Shown here in pieces: positions 4,944 through 13,207 of a DNA stretch of 13,313 bases (its first letter is position 1; the number at the start of each line of letters is the position of its first letter). The notes beneath the pieces are model-generated. The model worked only from the letters and a program-made list of their open reading frames with translations, was not told the origin of the DNA and ran no database searches. The position numbers were made by a program, and so were the translations under genes. Where the stretch lies: NCBI GenBank assembly GCA_013298445.1, contig JAAFHQ010000065.1, forward strand, positions 1-13,313. Reading direction: 5' to 3'. Source of the stretch: Chitinophagales bacterium. Lineage in GTDB: Bacteria > Bacteroidota > Bacteroidia > Chitinophagales > Saprospiraceae.

Positions 4944-5432
4944 TCACTCGGGAAAAGCCAATTTCCGAATAGCCTCCACAAACGCCGTAAAATCCCCTTT
5001 GATGTTACTCCGCTGTTCGCCGCCACAATCGACGATTCTGCCCTCCGCAATTTTTTCTGCTTTCCGCAAAAAAGTCAAGGTTTGTCCCTGTCCACCCATA
5101 CACCCTTCGAAGCTTAAGGGGTCACCAATCTCGATTTTGCACTTTGATTTAAGCGCTAGAATCTGTTCAAAATCTTTGGGTTGTAACTTCCGCGTCACTT
5201 CGATCCCGGCGGAGCGCAAACTGTCGATTGATACGGTTTGTTGCGATTGAGAAAGGATGACTTTGTACGTTTTGTTGTATTGTGGCGCCACGGGTGGGCC
5301 CCAGCTTTCCCACACGATTTCATCAATTGTCTGCGCGAGCGAGTCATTGGATTGAAGCTCGCGGGCAGTGCGGGAGCCACAGGCCCCCAACACTACAGCG
5401 GATATAAGGCTGATGCAAAGCAGTATCTTCAT
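4944..5432 (-). CDS. Small lipoprotein of unknown function, downstream of the papain-like protease
   Basis: The 162-residue product has a clear lipoprotein signal (MKILLCISLISAVVLGAC, lipidated C18). The mature part contains WESWGPPVAPQYNKTYKV, a predicted strand-rich stretch, then SKCKIEIGDPLSFEGCMGGQGQTL and IVDCGGEQRSN. The cysteines at 98, 111 and 136 could form a disulfide after export. The C-terminus (DFTAFVEAIRKLAF) is helical. I do not recognise the family. The start at 5430-5432 is chosen for the signal peptide; the frame is open eight codons further. It begins 11 bp after the protease stop on the same strand, so the two are almost certainly co-transcribed. That raises the idea of an inhibitor or envelope-anchored partner of the protease, but nothing in the sequence proves it. 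Confidence 0.75.
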   Translation of the reverse strand: MKILLCISLISAVVLGACGSRTARELQSNDSLAQTIDEIVWESWGPPVAPQYNKTYKVILSQSQQTVSIDSLRSAGIEVTRKLQPKDFEQILALKSKCKIEIGDPLSFEGCMGGQGQTLTFLRKAEKIAEGRIVDCGGEQRSNIKGDFTAFVEAIRKLAFPE

Positions 5433-5443
5433 GGCAGTTATGG

Positions 5444-7141
5444 TTAATAAGCGCAATCAATACTCGCGTATTCCGTATCCAAAAAGGATCCCCAAATTTT
5501 GTAGCAGGCTTGAACATTGGAGGTACTCCAGGATTGTTTGATCTCTAGCTTGTCTGTTACTGCGTAACCGCCTACTTCTAACGTGACGTTTACCGCCCCT
5601 GGTGGGATTACTTTTTTAAAGGTAAAAAACAGGCTCAGATTTTCTTCGATTACTTTTCTCTCTCCACTAGGCAAAGTGTAAGAAAGTTTGCACCAAGCCA
5701 CATAACCCGCATCGCTGTAAACCGTAACATATCCGGGTGTTTCAACTCTAAAATGGTCGAGGTTATCCGAATAGGTCACATAAGCCCCCTTAATGGCCGT
5801 TTTGGCGAATTCGTAATCGAGCCAGGTGTAACCATTATCGCCCCAGCCCGTGCCCCAGGAATTTTGTACTTTATACGCCTTTTTAGCATCGTCGTAGCCG
5901 ATGATGGTCATGGCGTGAGCTCTTGTCCAAGGCCCTTCGCCTGAACGCCAAACAAAGCCGGGCCCGGCACTCATAAAATCATCACTGGGCAAGGCACAAA
6001 AGATGATTGGGTGCTGATCCAACAATAGGGTTTTCAGGCTGGCCGTAGAAAGATCTTTGATTTCCGAATAATTTTTGATCCTGTTTTTGGCCGCATTGGG
6101 TGATGCCACTTCTTTTTCGTTCGCGACCGTACCGCAACCGTTTTTGTCCGAATAAGGCGCTTCCGCCCAGGTCACTACCCCCTCGGTTTTCAGCACATCT
6201 AAAGCACCACGGCTTTTGCCTGTTCCTACAAAATACGAACCTATCGCGCAGTCGTTATTGTCGCCGTTGATCCGGTTGAAGAGGTATTCCGGGCTGGCTA
6301 CAGCGGTGATATTCATTGCTGAGGTTCCAGGAAAGGTGAAAGGTACGCCAGTAACCTTTTTCATTTCAAAACTTTTTACCGCATATCCACAGGCCCAGGC
6401 CACACATGAGCCTTCCCCACCCTGGTTGCCAATGGGGGGCATATCCAGGTTAAAAATTGCAGGCGTAGCGCCAGTGCTGGAACCGATTCCGGCCGGAGCC
6501 GTTACCTGAGTGAGCTTCCGTACTAAAGCCATATCGGCCGCAGGTGTAGCCAGGGCACCAAATCCCACTCCGGTGATGGGGGGCCGCGTAGTAGTGTTGT
6601 TGACCACGGTATTGTTCGTATTGCCAGAAAAGCCCTCTAGCTCCCACATCGCGCTAAACCAGCTGGGCTGAATGGGTCCGGCTGCCAGGGCAGGGTCTTG
6701 AATGTGCAGATACTGGTCTGGTTTCCAGCGATTTTTGATGCGGTAAAAATTTCCATCTGCTTTTTCCAGGCTCCACATAGCACTCCACCAAGCGGGCTGA
6801 ATGGCGCCAGCCTCGATTACTCCATTTTGGTTGTGGAGGTAATAATTGGTTTTGCCATCTTTTTGCCAGCGGTTTTTGATGTAGTAAAAATCCGTGCCGC
6901 TTACTTTTTCCAAAACCCATTGTGCGCTCCACCAATTGGGATCAGCAGCTCCTGCATCTACGTTTTGGTTTTGGATGTGGATGCGATAATCGGTTTGTCC
7001 GTCTTTTTTCCAACGATTCTTGATGCGAATGAATTCCTGTGCCTGGACACTATTGGCCATAAAAACGATCATTAAAGCCAAGAGAAAGCTAAAAAACGCT
7101 GAAAAAGCGTTGTTTTTTTTGAGCAGTTTAATGGGCAGCAT
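5444..7141 (-). CDS. Secreted papain-like (C1A-type) cysteine peptidase with N-terminal beta-trefoil-like repeats
   Basis: This 565-residue exported protein has several parts. A signal peptide (1-34, ending SVQA-QE) is followed by three homologous repeats of about 40 residues (37-79, 85-127, 132-169), each with IKNRW near the start and a W-x-S-A-x-W-x-LE end. This arrangement suggests a ricin-type beta-trefoil for carbohydrate or protein binding. A Thr/Asn/Pro-rich linker (172-190) leads to a papain fold (about 200-460). The catalytic residues are visible: Q240 in IGNQGGEGSC, nucleophile C246 in GSCVAWACGYA, H409 in AHAMTIIGYDD and N427 in QNSWGTGWGDNGY. There is no recognisable inhibitory propeptide; the trefoil occupies its place. 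The last 100 residues form a separate strand-rich domain with W483, C484, C546 and C563. It is followed in the same transcript by a small lipoprotein and diverges from a two-component system. Confidence 0.93.
   Translation of the reverse strand: MLPIKLLKKNNAFSAFFSFLLALMIVFMANSVQAQEFIRIKNRWKKDGQTDYRIHIQNQNVDAGAADPNWWSAQWVLEKVSGTDFYYIKNRWQKDGKTNYYLHNQNGVIEAGAIQPAWWSAMWSLEKADGNFYRIKNRWKPDQYLHIQDPALAAGPIQPSWFSAMWELEGFSGNTNNTVVNNTTTRPPITGVGFGALATPAADMALVRKLTQVTAPAGIGSSTGATPAIFNLDMPPIGNQGGEGSCVAWACGYAVKSFEMKKVTGVPFTFPGTSAMNITAVASPEYLFNRINGDNNDCAIGSYFVGTGKSRGALDVLKTEGVVTWAEAPYSDKNGCGTVANEKEVASPNAAKNRIKNYSEIKDLSTASLKTLLLDQHPIIFCALPSDDFMSAGPGFVWRSGEGPWTRAHAMTIIGYDDAKKAYKVQNSWGTGWGDNGYTWLDYEFAKTAIKGAYVTYSDNLDHFRVETPGYVTVYSDAGYVAWCKLSYTLPSGERKVIEENLSLFFTFKKVIPPGAVNVTLEVGGYAVTDKLEIKQSWSTSNVQACYKIWGSFLDTEYASIDCAY
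6635..7033 (-). repeat. Three in-frame repeats coding the trefoil-like domain
   Basis: The three copies (about 6905-7033, 6761-6889 and 6635-6748) encode aligned blocks: F-x-x-IKNRW, then H-x-QN or HIQD, a G-A/G-P segment, and W-W/F-S-A-x-W-x-LE. Copy 3 is shorter because the loop KKDGQTDY is reduced to KPDQY. Three copies are what one complete beta-trefoil needs. Confidence 0.75.
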
Positions 7142-7209
7142 ACCGTGAAATTTAGGTGTACATGAATTAATTGACCCAACAAAACTGCAAGCTTTTACGA
7201 CATAGCGCG

Positions 7210-7290
7210 GGACAATGGGTCTGAGCGGACAAAAATATGGACATCAACGGGCGATTTTGAAGCATGAATGGCTCAGGTACTTAATTGTCC
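7210..7290. promoter_or_regulatory. Spaced inverted repeat in the protease / two-component intergenic region
   Basis: GGACAAT (7210-7216) and CTGAGC (7221-7226) recur as their reverse complements ATTGTCC (7284-7290) and GCTCAG (7271-7276) in mirrored order. The repeat lies between the divergent protease and histidine kinase genes. A TATTTTTG box for the minus strand (7230-7237) falls between the arms, but without a well-placed upstream element. A regulator site shared by both genes is possible and unproven. Confidence 0.3.
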
Positions 7291-7330
7291 GACTTTTTGT
7301 AATTTTAGCAAAATTCAAGTTTGGCGTGCT

Positions 7331-9733
7331 ATGAAACGAATCACCGTTATTGTCCTATTCCTGATTTTGTTCTGTACTTCTGGGCGTGCCCAACAACATC
7401 TGATCGATAGTCTTGCACCTATCCTTACGACCATCAAAAATCCCATTCAAAAAATTGATGTTTTATTAGGGCTGAGCCGTGCTTCAATAGTTGTGTCGGA
7501 CCTAAAAAAAACCAAGCAATATGCTTTACAAACCTTAAACCTGTCCACAAAACACAAATACCGGGCTGGCCAAGCCATGGCTTTGTTGTTTTTGGAGCAA
7601 GTCCAAAATAATTCCGGCTCCAATTCAGATTCTAACTATGTCGAGGAGGCTTTGAAAATTGCCCGCTCGATTCGTTCAAAAAGTGTAGAGGCTTTTGCCA
7701 TTTACCATTTGGCGGAGCAGCAGCTCTTCCGGCACAATTATTACGGTAAAGCGATCAAGATTTTAGAAGAGGCTTTGCAAAAAGTAGACAAAACGGTACC
7801 CGATAAACACATCGGGAACATCCACAAAGTGCTGGGCATGGCTTATTCCATTGCTGGGGATTCCGCAAAAACCTTCCAGCATTTCAAAAAAGCGCTTTAT
7901 CATTTTACTCGAGTAAAAACCCATCCGTTTATCGTGCCAGAGCTGGGCCGTCCCAGTGCTATGGATGCCGATGGTGGGCTACTCAATAAGGTTCAAGTAT
8001 TGCTTTACCTATCCAGGGAGTATTACAAGCAGGGCAAATTTCAACAAGCTTTAAAGTTGACGCAAGAACCCCTGGCTTTAGCTCAAAAGTATCAGTTGAG
8101 CAATATTGAGACTTGGGCCCATGAAGAAATGGCTACCAATTCCATTGCAATGGGTGACTTTGCACAGGCCATCAACCACTATAAAAAAGTCATTCTCTAT
8201 TATGAAAAAAACCAGTCCTTGTTTTTCTTGGCCAGTAATGTGGTGGAATTGGGATCCACTTTTTATCGCCTGAAGGATTACCGGGTGGCTGAACAATACT
8301 TGCAAAGAGCCCTGTCCATCCGAAAATCACTCTCAGATACGATAGGGATCTTGTATGTTTACCAACGACTTGGACAAACTGCTACCGCCTTAAGCCATCA
8401 TGATCAGGCACTGCAATATTATCAGGAAGCAGCTTCGCTCAATGCCAAACTCAAGGATTCCTCCTCATTGTCCATCCTCCTTTTTGGGATGGGTAGCGTA
8501 TTGATGAGTCAAAAAAAATACCCTCAGGCTCTAATCCATTACCGTAGAGCCACGGCCCTTGATCAACATTTTAAGCAACAACAACTACTCATTGGGGACC
8601 TGATGGGGATTAGCCGAGCTTTTTTGAATATGAATCAATTGGATTCTGCCAAGCAGTATGCCGATGTAGCAATGGCTTCAGTAGAGAAAGGAAGCTTGGA
8701 GCAGCAACAACTCGTTGAGGAATTACAAAGCCAAATCAGCGAACAAAGGGGGGATTATGCAGCTGCACTCCAACAATTCAAAAAATTCCACCTCTTGCAC
8801 GATAGCATTTACACGAACAATGCCCAGGCAATGCTGAAGCAAGAACAAGTTCGCCAAAACATAGTCGATTATCAAAAGCAAAAAGAGCAGGCCGAACGAG
8901 AAGCTACCTTACTCAATAGTCGAAATCAGCTGTACCTGGCCCTGGCGCTGGCCTTTTTGGGCATCATCCTGATAGGGGGATATTTGTTGCTTCAATTGCG
9001 CAAAGCTCAACATCAGCTCAAAGGCCAAAACCTTCAACTCCAACAACTCAACAGCACCAAAGACAAGTTTTTCGGCATCATTGCCCACGATATCCGCAGC
9101 CCCATGGTAGCACTGGAGGATGTAGGGGAACAAATGGCCTTTTATGTACAACAACAACGGATCGATAAATTGGAGCGCCTGGCCGACCGGGTGGATAAAA
9201 CCACGCGCCAACTCAATAACTTGCTCGACAATTTGCTCAGTTGGGCCTTGCTCCAACAAGGCATTGTTCCTTATCGCCCCCAATCCATCAGCATAGCACG
9301 AATAGCAACAGAGGTACTTGACCTATTTCAAGCCAATGCACTAGCAAAAAATGTAGCCCTCGAAAATCATATCGCGAAAGACCTGAACGTTTATGCAGAT
9401 GTCAATACCCTACAGGCTATTTTGCGCAATTTATTGAGCAACGCCATCAAGTTTACACCCGCGGGTGGGAAGGTTTCCATCAACACGGAGCTAGCTGAAG
9501 ACAACGTATTCATCCACATCAATGATACGGGCACGGGCATCGCTGCCGAAAAACTCGAAAAATTGTTCAGCATCGATAAATCCAGCCAAAAAGGAACGGC
9601 AGGAGAAAAAGGAACTGGCCTGGGTTTGATGCTGGTGAAAGAATTGGTCGCCTTGAACAAAGGAAAAGTACAGGTAGTAAGCAAACTCAACCAAGGGTCG
9701 AGTTTTACCATATCGCTACCCCTCGCAGCATAA
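7331..9733 (+). CDS. TPR-containing sensor histidine kinase
   Basis: This is an 800-residue membrane sensor. A signal peptide (1-20, ending GRA-QQ) leads to a large periplasmic region of tetratricopeptide-like helices (about 40-500), with clear TPR pairs at 262-295, 302-335, 342-375 and 382-415 (for example the block around GDFAQAINHYKKVILYYEK). A charged coiled coil (500-530), one membrane span (534-556) and a second short coiled coil precede the kinase. The kinase core has the H-box FFGIIAHDIRSP with H586 as phosphorylation site, N-box LLSNAIKFT (N704), G1 NDTGTG (D732) and G2 KGTGLGL, ending as ISLPL. All catalytic motifs are intact. The frame is open to 7268, but the ATG at 7331 starts the signal peptide. 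It lies 23 bp before its response regulator. The signal it senses is unknown. Confidence 0.93.
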   Translation: MKRITVIVLFLILFCTSGRAQQHLIDSLAPILTTIKNPIQKIDVLLGLSRASIVVSDLKKTKQYALQTLNLSTKHKYRAGQAMALLFLEQVQNNSGSNSDSNYVEEALKIARSIRSKSVEAFAIYHLAEQQLFRHNYYGKAIKILEEALQKVDKTVPDKHIGNIHKVLGMAYSIAGDSAKTFQHFKKALYHFTRVKTHPFIVPELGRPSAMDADGGLLNKVQVLLYLSREYYKQGKFQQALKLTQEPLALAQKYQLSNIETWAHEEMATNSIAMGDFAQAINHYKKVILYYEKNQSLFFLASNVVELGSTFYRLKDYRVAEQYLQRALSIRKSLSDTIGILYVYQRLGQTATALSHHDQALQYYQEAASLNAKLKDSSSLSILLFGMGSVLMSQKKYPQALIHYRRATALDQHFKQQQLLIGDLMGISRAFLNMNQLDSAKQYADVAMASVEKGSLEQQQLVEELQSQISEQRGDYAAALQQFKKFHLLHDSIYTNNAQAMLKQEQVRQNIVDYQKQKEQAEREATLLNSRNQLYLALALAFLGIILIGGYLLLQLRKAQHQLKGQNLQLQQLNSTKDKFFGIIAHDIRSPMVALEDVGEQMAFYVQQQRIDKLERLADRVDKTTRQLNNLLDNLLSWALLQQGIVPYRPQSISIARIATEVLDLFQANALAKNVALENHIAKDLNVYADVNTLQAILRNLLSNAIKFTPAGGKVSINTELAEDNVFIHINDTGTGIAAEKLEKLFSIDKSSQKGTAGEKGTGLGLMLVKELVALNKGKVQVVSKLNQGSSFTISLPLAA

Positions 9734-9756
9734 GTGTTTGTTTAAATCCCAAAGCC

Positions 9757-10476
9757 ATGAAGATACTCATCGTTGAAGATGAAGAACTGTATGCTGATCG
9801 ACTGGAAATGTTGGTCGAAAAACTGGAATACGAGTTGCTCGGCGTAGTGGACAATAGCACCGATGCCCTGGCAATCATTGAAAAAAACCCGCCTGACTTC
9901 ATTTTGATGGACATCCACATCCAGGGGCAATACGATGGGATCGAACTCGCCGCTCAAATCCAGCAGCGTTTTGACATCCCGATTATTTTTATTACCTCCT
10001 TGCAAGATGACCTGACCTTCAATCGCGCAGCACGTACCAACCCCATTCATTTCCTCACCAAACCATTCAGCGACCTGCAACTCCAACGCTCCATCGAACT
10101 GACCATCCGCAATCTGGCCCAACCTGGAGAGGTGGATTGGGACAATGACATGGTGTTCAAAAATCATCTCTTCATCAAAGTGCGCCAAAAACTGGAAAAA
10201 ATCGCGATTGAAGACATCCTTTTTATCGAAGCGGACGGGCGCTATTGCCAGATTTGCACGGAGGGAAAAAAATTTTTGGTGCGTTTGAGTTTACAGGATT
10301 TGAATGGTTTGTTGCCTGCTTCGTCCTTCATCCAGGTGCATCGCAGCTATGTCGTCAACGCCAGCAAAATCCTCAACATTGATTTGCAGGACAGCCTTAT
10401 CCAGATCAACCAGCATCAAGTTCCATTGAGCAAACGGCATCGGGAGCTGTTGTTGAAGAAGATCAGTTGGATTTAG
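9757..10476 (+). CDS. LytTR-family response regulator
   Basis: This is a 239-residue cytoplasmic DNA-binding regulator. The receiver domain (1-120) has the acidic pair E7-D8 (ILIVEDEE), phospho-acceptor D52 in ILMDIHIQG, T80 in IFITS and K102 in LTKPF. The LytTR DNA-binding domain occupies about 135-237, with ILFIEADGRYCQICTEGKKF, SFIQVHRSYVVNASKI and VPLSKRHRELLLKKI. It is the partner of the kinase 23 bp upstream, and co-transcription is likely. LytTR regulators are often paired with LytS-type kinases; here the partner is a HisKA-type TPR kinase, a pairing common in Bacteroidota. Targets are unknown; the divergent protease operon is the nearest candidate. Confidence 0.94.
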   Translation: MKILIVEDEELYADRLEMLVEKLEYELLGVVDNSTDALAIIEKNPPDFILMDIHIQGQYDGIELAAQIQQRFDIPIIFITSLQDDLTFNRAARTNPIHFLTKPFSDLQLQRSIELTIRNLAQPGEVDWDNDMVFKNHLFIKVRQKLEKIAIEDILFIEADGRYCQICTEGKKFLVRLSLQDLNGLLPASSFIQVHRSYVVNASKILNIDLQDSLIQINQHQVPLSKRHRELLLKKISWI

Positions 10477-10620
10477 GGGGATGAAAAAGGCAACCACTTG
10501 GTGCTTTGGTACTCCTGGTTTATCTTTATCAGGTGGGCATAAAAAATGATGCACTTGTTTCCAGGTTGGAGACAATGAAAACGCCCCGGTGGAAACCAAC
10601 GAAAAACAACAAAAAACAAG

Positions 10621-12054
10621 ATGAAAACACTATCATTCCTGTTCCTCGCCATACTATCCATACATTTTTCTCAGCAAGGTTACGCCCAAACCAACACTAA
10701 AAACAGGGTCATCATTCTCTCTGATATTGAAGCAGATCCAGACGACGCTCAATCATTTGTTCGCTTGCTTTTGTACGCCAACCAAATAGACATCAAAGGA
10801 ATGATCGCAACGACTTCCTGTTGGCAAAAGAACCGGGTAGCACCTGAATCTATAAAAAAAATCATCAAAGCCTACGGCAGTGTACAGCCCAATCTGAATA
10901 AACACGAGTTGGGTTTTCCCACTGAAAACGCCCTATTGCTGACCGTAAAACAAGGATTGGCCAAATATGGAATGCTCGGAGTAGGCAAGGGGCAGGATTC
11001 TGAAGGCTCCGAATGGATCATAAAAACCCTGGAAGAAAACGACCCCAGACCATTGTATATCTCCGTTTGGGGTGGGGCAAACACCTTGGCGCAAGCATTA
11101 TTCAAGTTAAAAGAAACCAAAAACGCAACAGAAATAAAGCGACTCGTTGCAAAACTTAGGGTTTACACCATTTCAGACCAAGACGACAGTGGCATTTGGA
11201 TGAGGAATACTTTCCCAGACTTGCATTACATCGTAAGCCCCGGTGATGATTACGGCAGCGCCACCTGGAGTGCCATAAACAACCAAATAAAAGGCATCAG
11301 CAATGAAGAAATCAGCAACAAATGGCTGGCACAAAACATACAACAAGGTCACGGGCCCCTTGGAGCAGTTTACCCAGATGTAGCCTGGGGAATGGAAGGG
11401 GATACGCCCTCCTATTTGAATCTGATTGTAAACGGATTAAACAATCCAGAGTACCCCAACTGGGGCGGATGGGGCGGGCGTGATGAGCTGTACAAGCCCG
11501 ATTTTGCTACACAAAAAAAAGGGGGCTCAGGTGTTCCATTCGAACCTGAAACAAGAGCAATTTGGACCAATGCAAAAGACAACTACCGCCACTTTGTACC
11601 CAATAATTTCGGAAGGGTTGTCAAATTGGATACCACCCAATACAATGACAACAAAGCCTCCCTGTGGCGGTGGCGGGAAGATTTTCAAAACGACTTTGCC
11701 GCTCGTATGGATTGGTGCATCGCCGATTTAAAAAATGCGAATCACCCGCCTGTACCCGTACTAAAACAAGGGGATGAAATTACGGTAAAATCAGGCCAGG
11801 GATTTGGTCTGGATGCCTCCGATACTTACGACCCTGATGGCGACAGTTTCAGTTACTTATGGTTTGACTATCCTGAGGCGGGTACCTACAAAAAGCCGCT
11901 CCAGATATCTCCTGAAAATTACAACAACATTTGGTTAACCGCACCCGATGTTGAGAAAAAAGAAACCCTGCACCTCATTTTAAAAATCACGGATAAAGGC
12001 TCACCTCGGTTGTCCAGGTACAAAAGAATCATCGTAACGATATTGCCAAAATAA
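10621..12054 (+). CDS. Secreted Sde182/DUF1593-type protein (nucleoside hydrolase-like domain plus Ig-like domain)
   Basis: The 477-residue product has a signal peptide (1-22, ending GYA-Q). The N-terminal domain (about 28-370) resembles nucleoside hydrolases: VIILSDIEADPDDAQSFVRL carries the acidic D-x-E-x-D-x-DD cluster that binds calcium in that fold, followed by GMIATTSCW, YISVWGGANTLAQAL and YTISDQDDSGIWMR. The C-terminal domain (373-475) is Ig-like, with NHPPVPV and LDASDTYDPDGDSFSYLWFDYPEAGTY. Both match the cellulose-binding Sde182 family, which occurs in polysaccharide-degrading bacteria; the true substrate of this fold is not settled. The start is fixed by the signal peptide and an A-rich leader. 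The next gene begins 12 bp after the stop, so they may share a transcript. Confidence 0.88.
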   Translation: MKTLSFLFLAILSIHFSQQGYAQTNTKNRVIILSDIEADPDDAQSFVRLLLYANQIDIKGMIATTSCWQKNRVAPESIKKIIKAYGSVQPNLNKHELGFPTENALLLTVKQGLAKYGMLGVGKGQDSEGSEWIIKTLEENDPRPLYISVWGGANTLAQALFKLKETKNATEIKRLVAKLRVYTISDQDDSGIWMRNTFPDLHYIVSPGDDYGSATWSAINNQIKGISNEEISNKWLAQNIQQGHGPLGAVYPDVAWGMEGDTPSYLNLIVNGLNNPEYPNWGGWGGRDELYKPDFATQKKGGSGVPFEPETRAIWTNAKDNYRHFVPNNFGRVVKLDTTQYNDNKASLWRWREDFQNDFAARMDWCIADLKNANHPPVPVLKQGDEITVKSGQGFGLDASDTYDPDGDSFSYLWFDYPEAGTYKKPLQISPENYNNIWLTAPDVEKKETLHLILKITDKGSPRLSRYKRIIVTILPK

Positions 12055-12066
12055 ACCAATAAACTT

Positions 12067-12696
12067 ATGGAATTGAAATTCGAACAAGTCATCACTACCG
12101 AGGAAGAACTTCGTGAAATCATGGGGTATCCTAGCGAAGTAGTTACTCGGAAAACAATCAATCACATTGATGAGCACTGTAAAAGTTTTATTGAAAAGTC
12201 TCCATTTATCACCATAGCCACATCAGATCTGAATGGCAATTTTGATGTTTCTCCCAAAGGGGACCCAGCTGGATTTGTAAAGATTTTGAGCGATAAAGTG
12301 CTAGCTATCCCCGATCGGCCAGGAAACCGTAAAGCGGATACTTTAAGGAACATCATTCAAAATCCAAACGTAGGGTTGATCTTTTTAATTCCGGGAATCA
12401 AAGAAACTTTAAGGGTTAATGGTGAGGCCAAAATAGTAAGGGATGAAAAGGTTTTAGAACAGTTGTCCTGTCAAGGAAAAACACCCTCGTTTGCCATAAT
12501 TGTGCAGGTAAAAGAGGCTTTTATGCACTGTGCCAAATGTATCATCCGATCGAACTTATGGGGGCCCATTGACGATACGCAAGAACGTCCTGTACCCTCC
12601 TTGGGGAAAGTGCTGGTTGACCATGGAAAACTGGAAATCAGTTACGAAGAATTAGATGACCGAATTAAAAATGATGAAAAAACAAATTTGTATTAA
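12067..12696 (+). CDS. PPOX-type FMN-dependent flavoprotein (pyridoxamine 5'-phosphate oxidase-like)
   Basis: This is a 209-residue cytoplasmic protein. The split-barrel core shows FIEKSPFITIATSDLNGNFD, VSPKGDPAGFVKI, LAIPDRPGNRKADTLRNI, NVGLIFLIPGIKETLRVNGEAKIV and the later HCAKCIIRSNLWGP. This order fits the MSMEG_1061/DR2398 group of FMN-binding PPOX proteins, which ends in a PSLGKVLVDH-type segment as seen here. Length is normal. Members reduce or oxidise small molecules with FMN or F420; the substrate is unknown. It starts 12 bp after the Sde182-like gene, but its function has no obvious link to it. Confidence 0.9.
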   Translation: MELKFEQVITTEEELREIMGYPSEVVTRKTINHIDEHCKSFIEKSPFITIATSDLNGNFDVSPKGDPAGFVKILSDKVLAIPDRPGNRKADTLRNIIQNPNVGLIFLIPGIKETLRVNGEAKIVRDEKVLEQLSCQGKTPSFAIIVQVKEAFMHCAKCIIRSNLWGPIDDTQERPVPSLGKVLVDHGKLEISYEELDDRIKNDEKTNLY

Positions 12697-12793
12697 ACCT
12701 ATGCATGATCATCACCAATCCCAGCTACAATGTAGTGTTCAAGTATCTTCTAGGAGATGAGGAGAGTCACCATTAAAAATTAAAATCTGTTTT

Positions 12794-13207
12794 ATGGAGA
12801 TCGAAGATTTTTTCAAGATTTATCAAAATGCTGCCTGGCATAAAGACACCACTGCTATGATCAATCTTTACGATGAGCAAGCCCTTATATTTGACATGTG
12901 GGATCAAGGTTACACTTCGAATCCATCAGAGTGGAGTAAAATGATTGTAGATTGGCTTGGTTCTTTGGGCGAAGAAAAAGTAAAAGTTGAATTCGAAATG
13001 GTAAAAATCCATCAGTCAGGCAATGTAGGATTTGCAAGTGCCCTGATTTTGTTTCGTGCCATTTCAAGCGAAGGGGCTGTTTTAAGGAGTATGAAGAATA
13101 GAATCACACTCGGATTTTCAAAATTTGAAGATGGATGGAAAGTGATACATCAGCATACTTCTGCTCCAATTAAGTCAGATGGTCTCACTGCAATGCTCGA
13201 TATTTAG
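12794..13207 (+). CDS. NTF2/SnoaL-like domain protein
   Basis: This 137-residue single-domain protein has an NTF2-like cone fold. Features are IEDFFKIYQNAAWHKDTTAMINLYDEQALIFDMW at the start (helices plus first strand), a Trp-rich middle (YTSNPSEWSKMIVDWLGSL), and the strands VKVEFEMVKIHQSG, VGFASALILFRAI and NRITLGFSKFEDGWKVIHQHTSAPI. The closing W-K-V-I-H-x-H-x-S is typical of SnoaL-3/DUF4440-like members, which include isomerase-like enzymes and ligand-binding proteins. No signal peptide. It is separated by 97 bp from the gene upstream, and no promoter box was recognised there. Its 3' end overlaps a minus-strand ORF by 33 bases. Confidence 0.85.
   Translation: MEIEDFFKIYQNAAWHKDTTAMINLYDEQALIFDMWDQGYTSNPSEWSKMIVDWLGSLGEEKVKVEFEMVKIHQSGNVGFASALILFRAISSEGAVLRSMKNRITLGFSKFEDGWKVIHQHTSAPIKSDGLTAMLDI

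Noticed and set aside
4810..5250. Plus-strand open frames over the repeat element and the small lipoprotein gene
   Set aside because: They run antisense to the lipoprotein gene, whose minus-strand frame has a signal peptide and coherent composition; the plus-strand translations are rich in Ser, Pro and Cys without domain patterns.
7300..7307. TAATTTTA as a -7 box for the histidine kinase
   Set aside because: The last base deviates from TAnnTTTG and no upstream TTG lies at a suitable distance, so no promoter is claimed.
8909..9711. Several antisense open frames inside the histidine kinase
   Set aside because: They are shadows of the kinase coding frame, whose catalytic motifs are all intact.
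10477..10620. Possible hairpin GTTTCCA/TGGAAAC and promoter before the Sde182-like gene
   Set aside because: The arms are seven bases, weakly placed, and no TAnnTTTG match was found; chance is sufficient.
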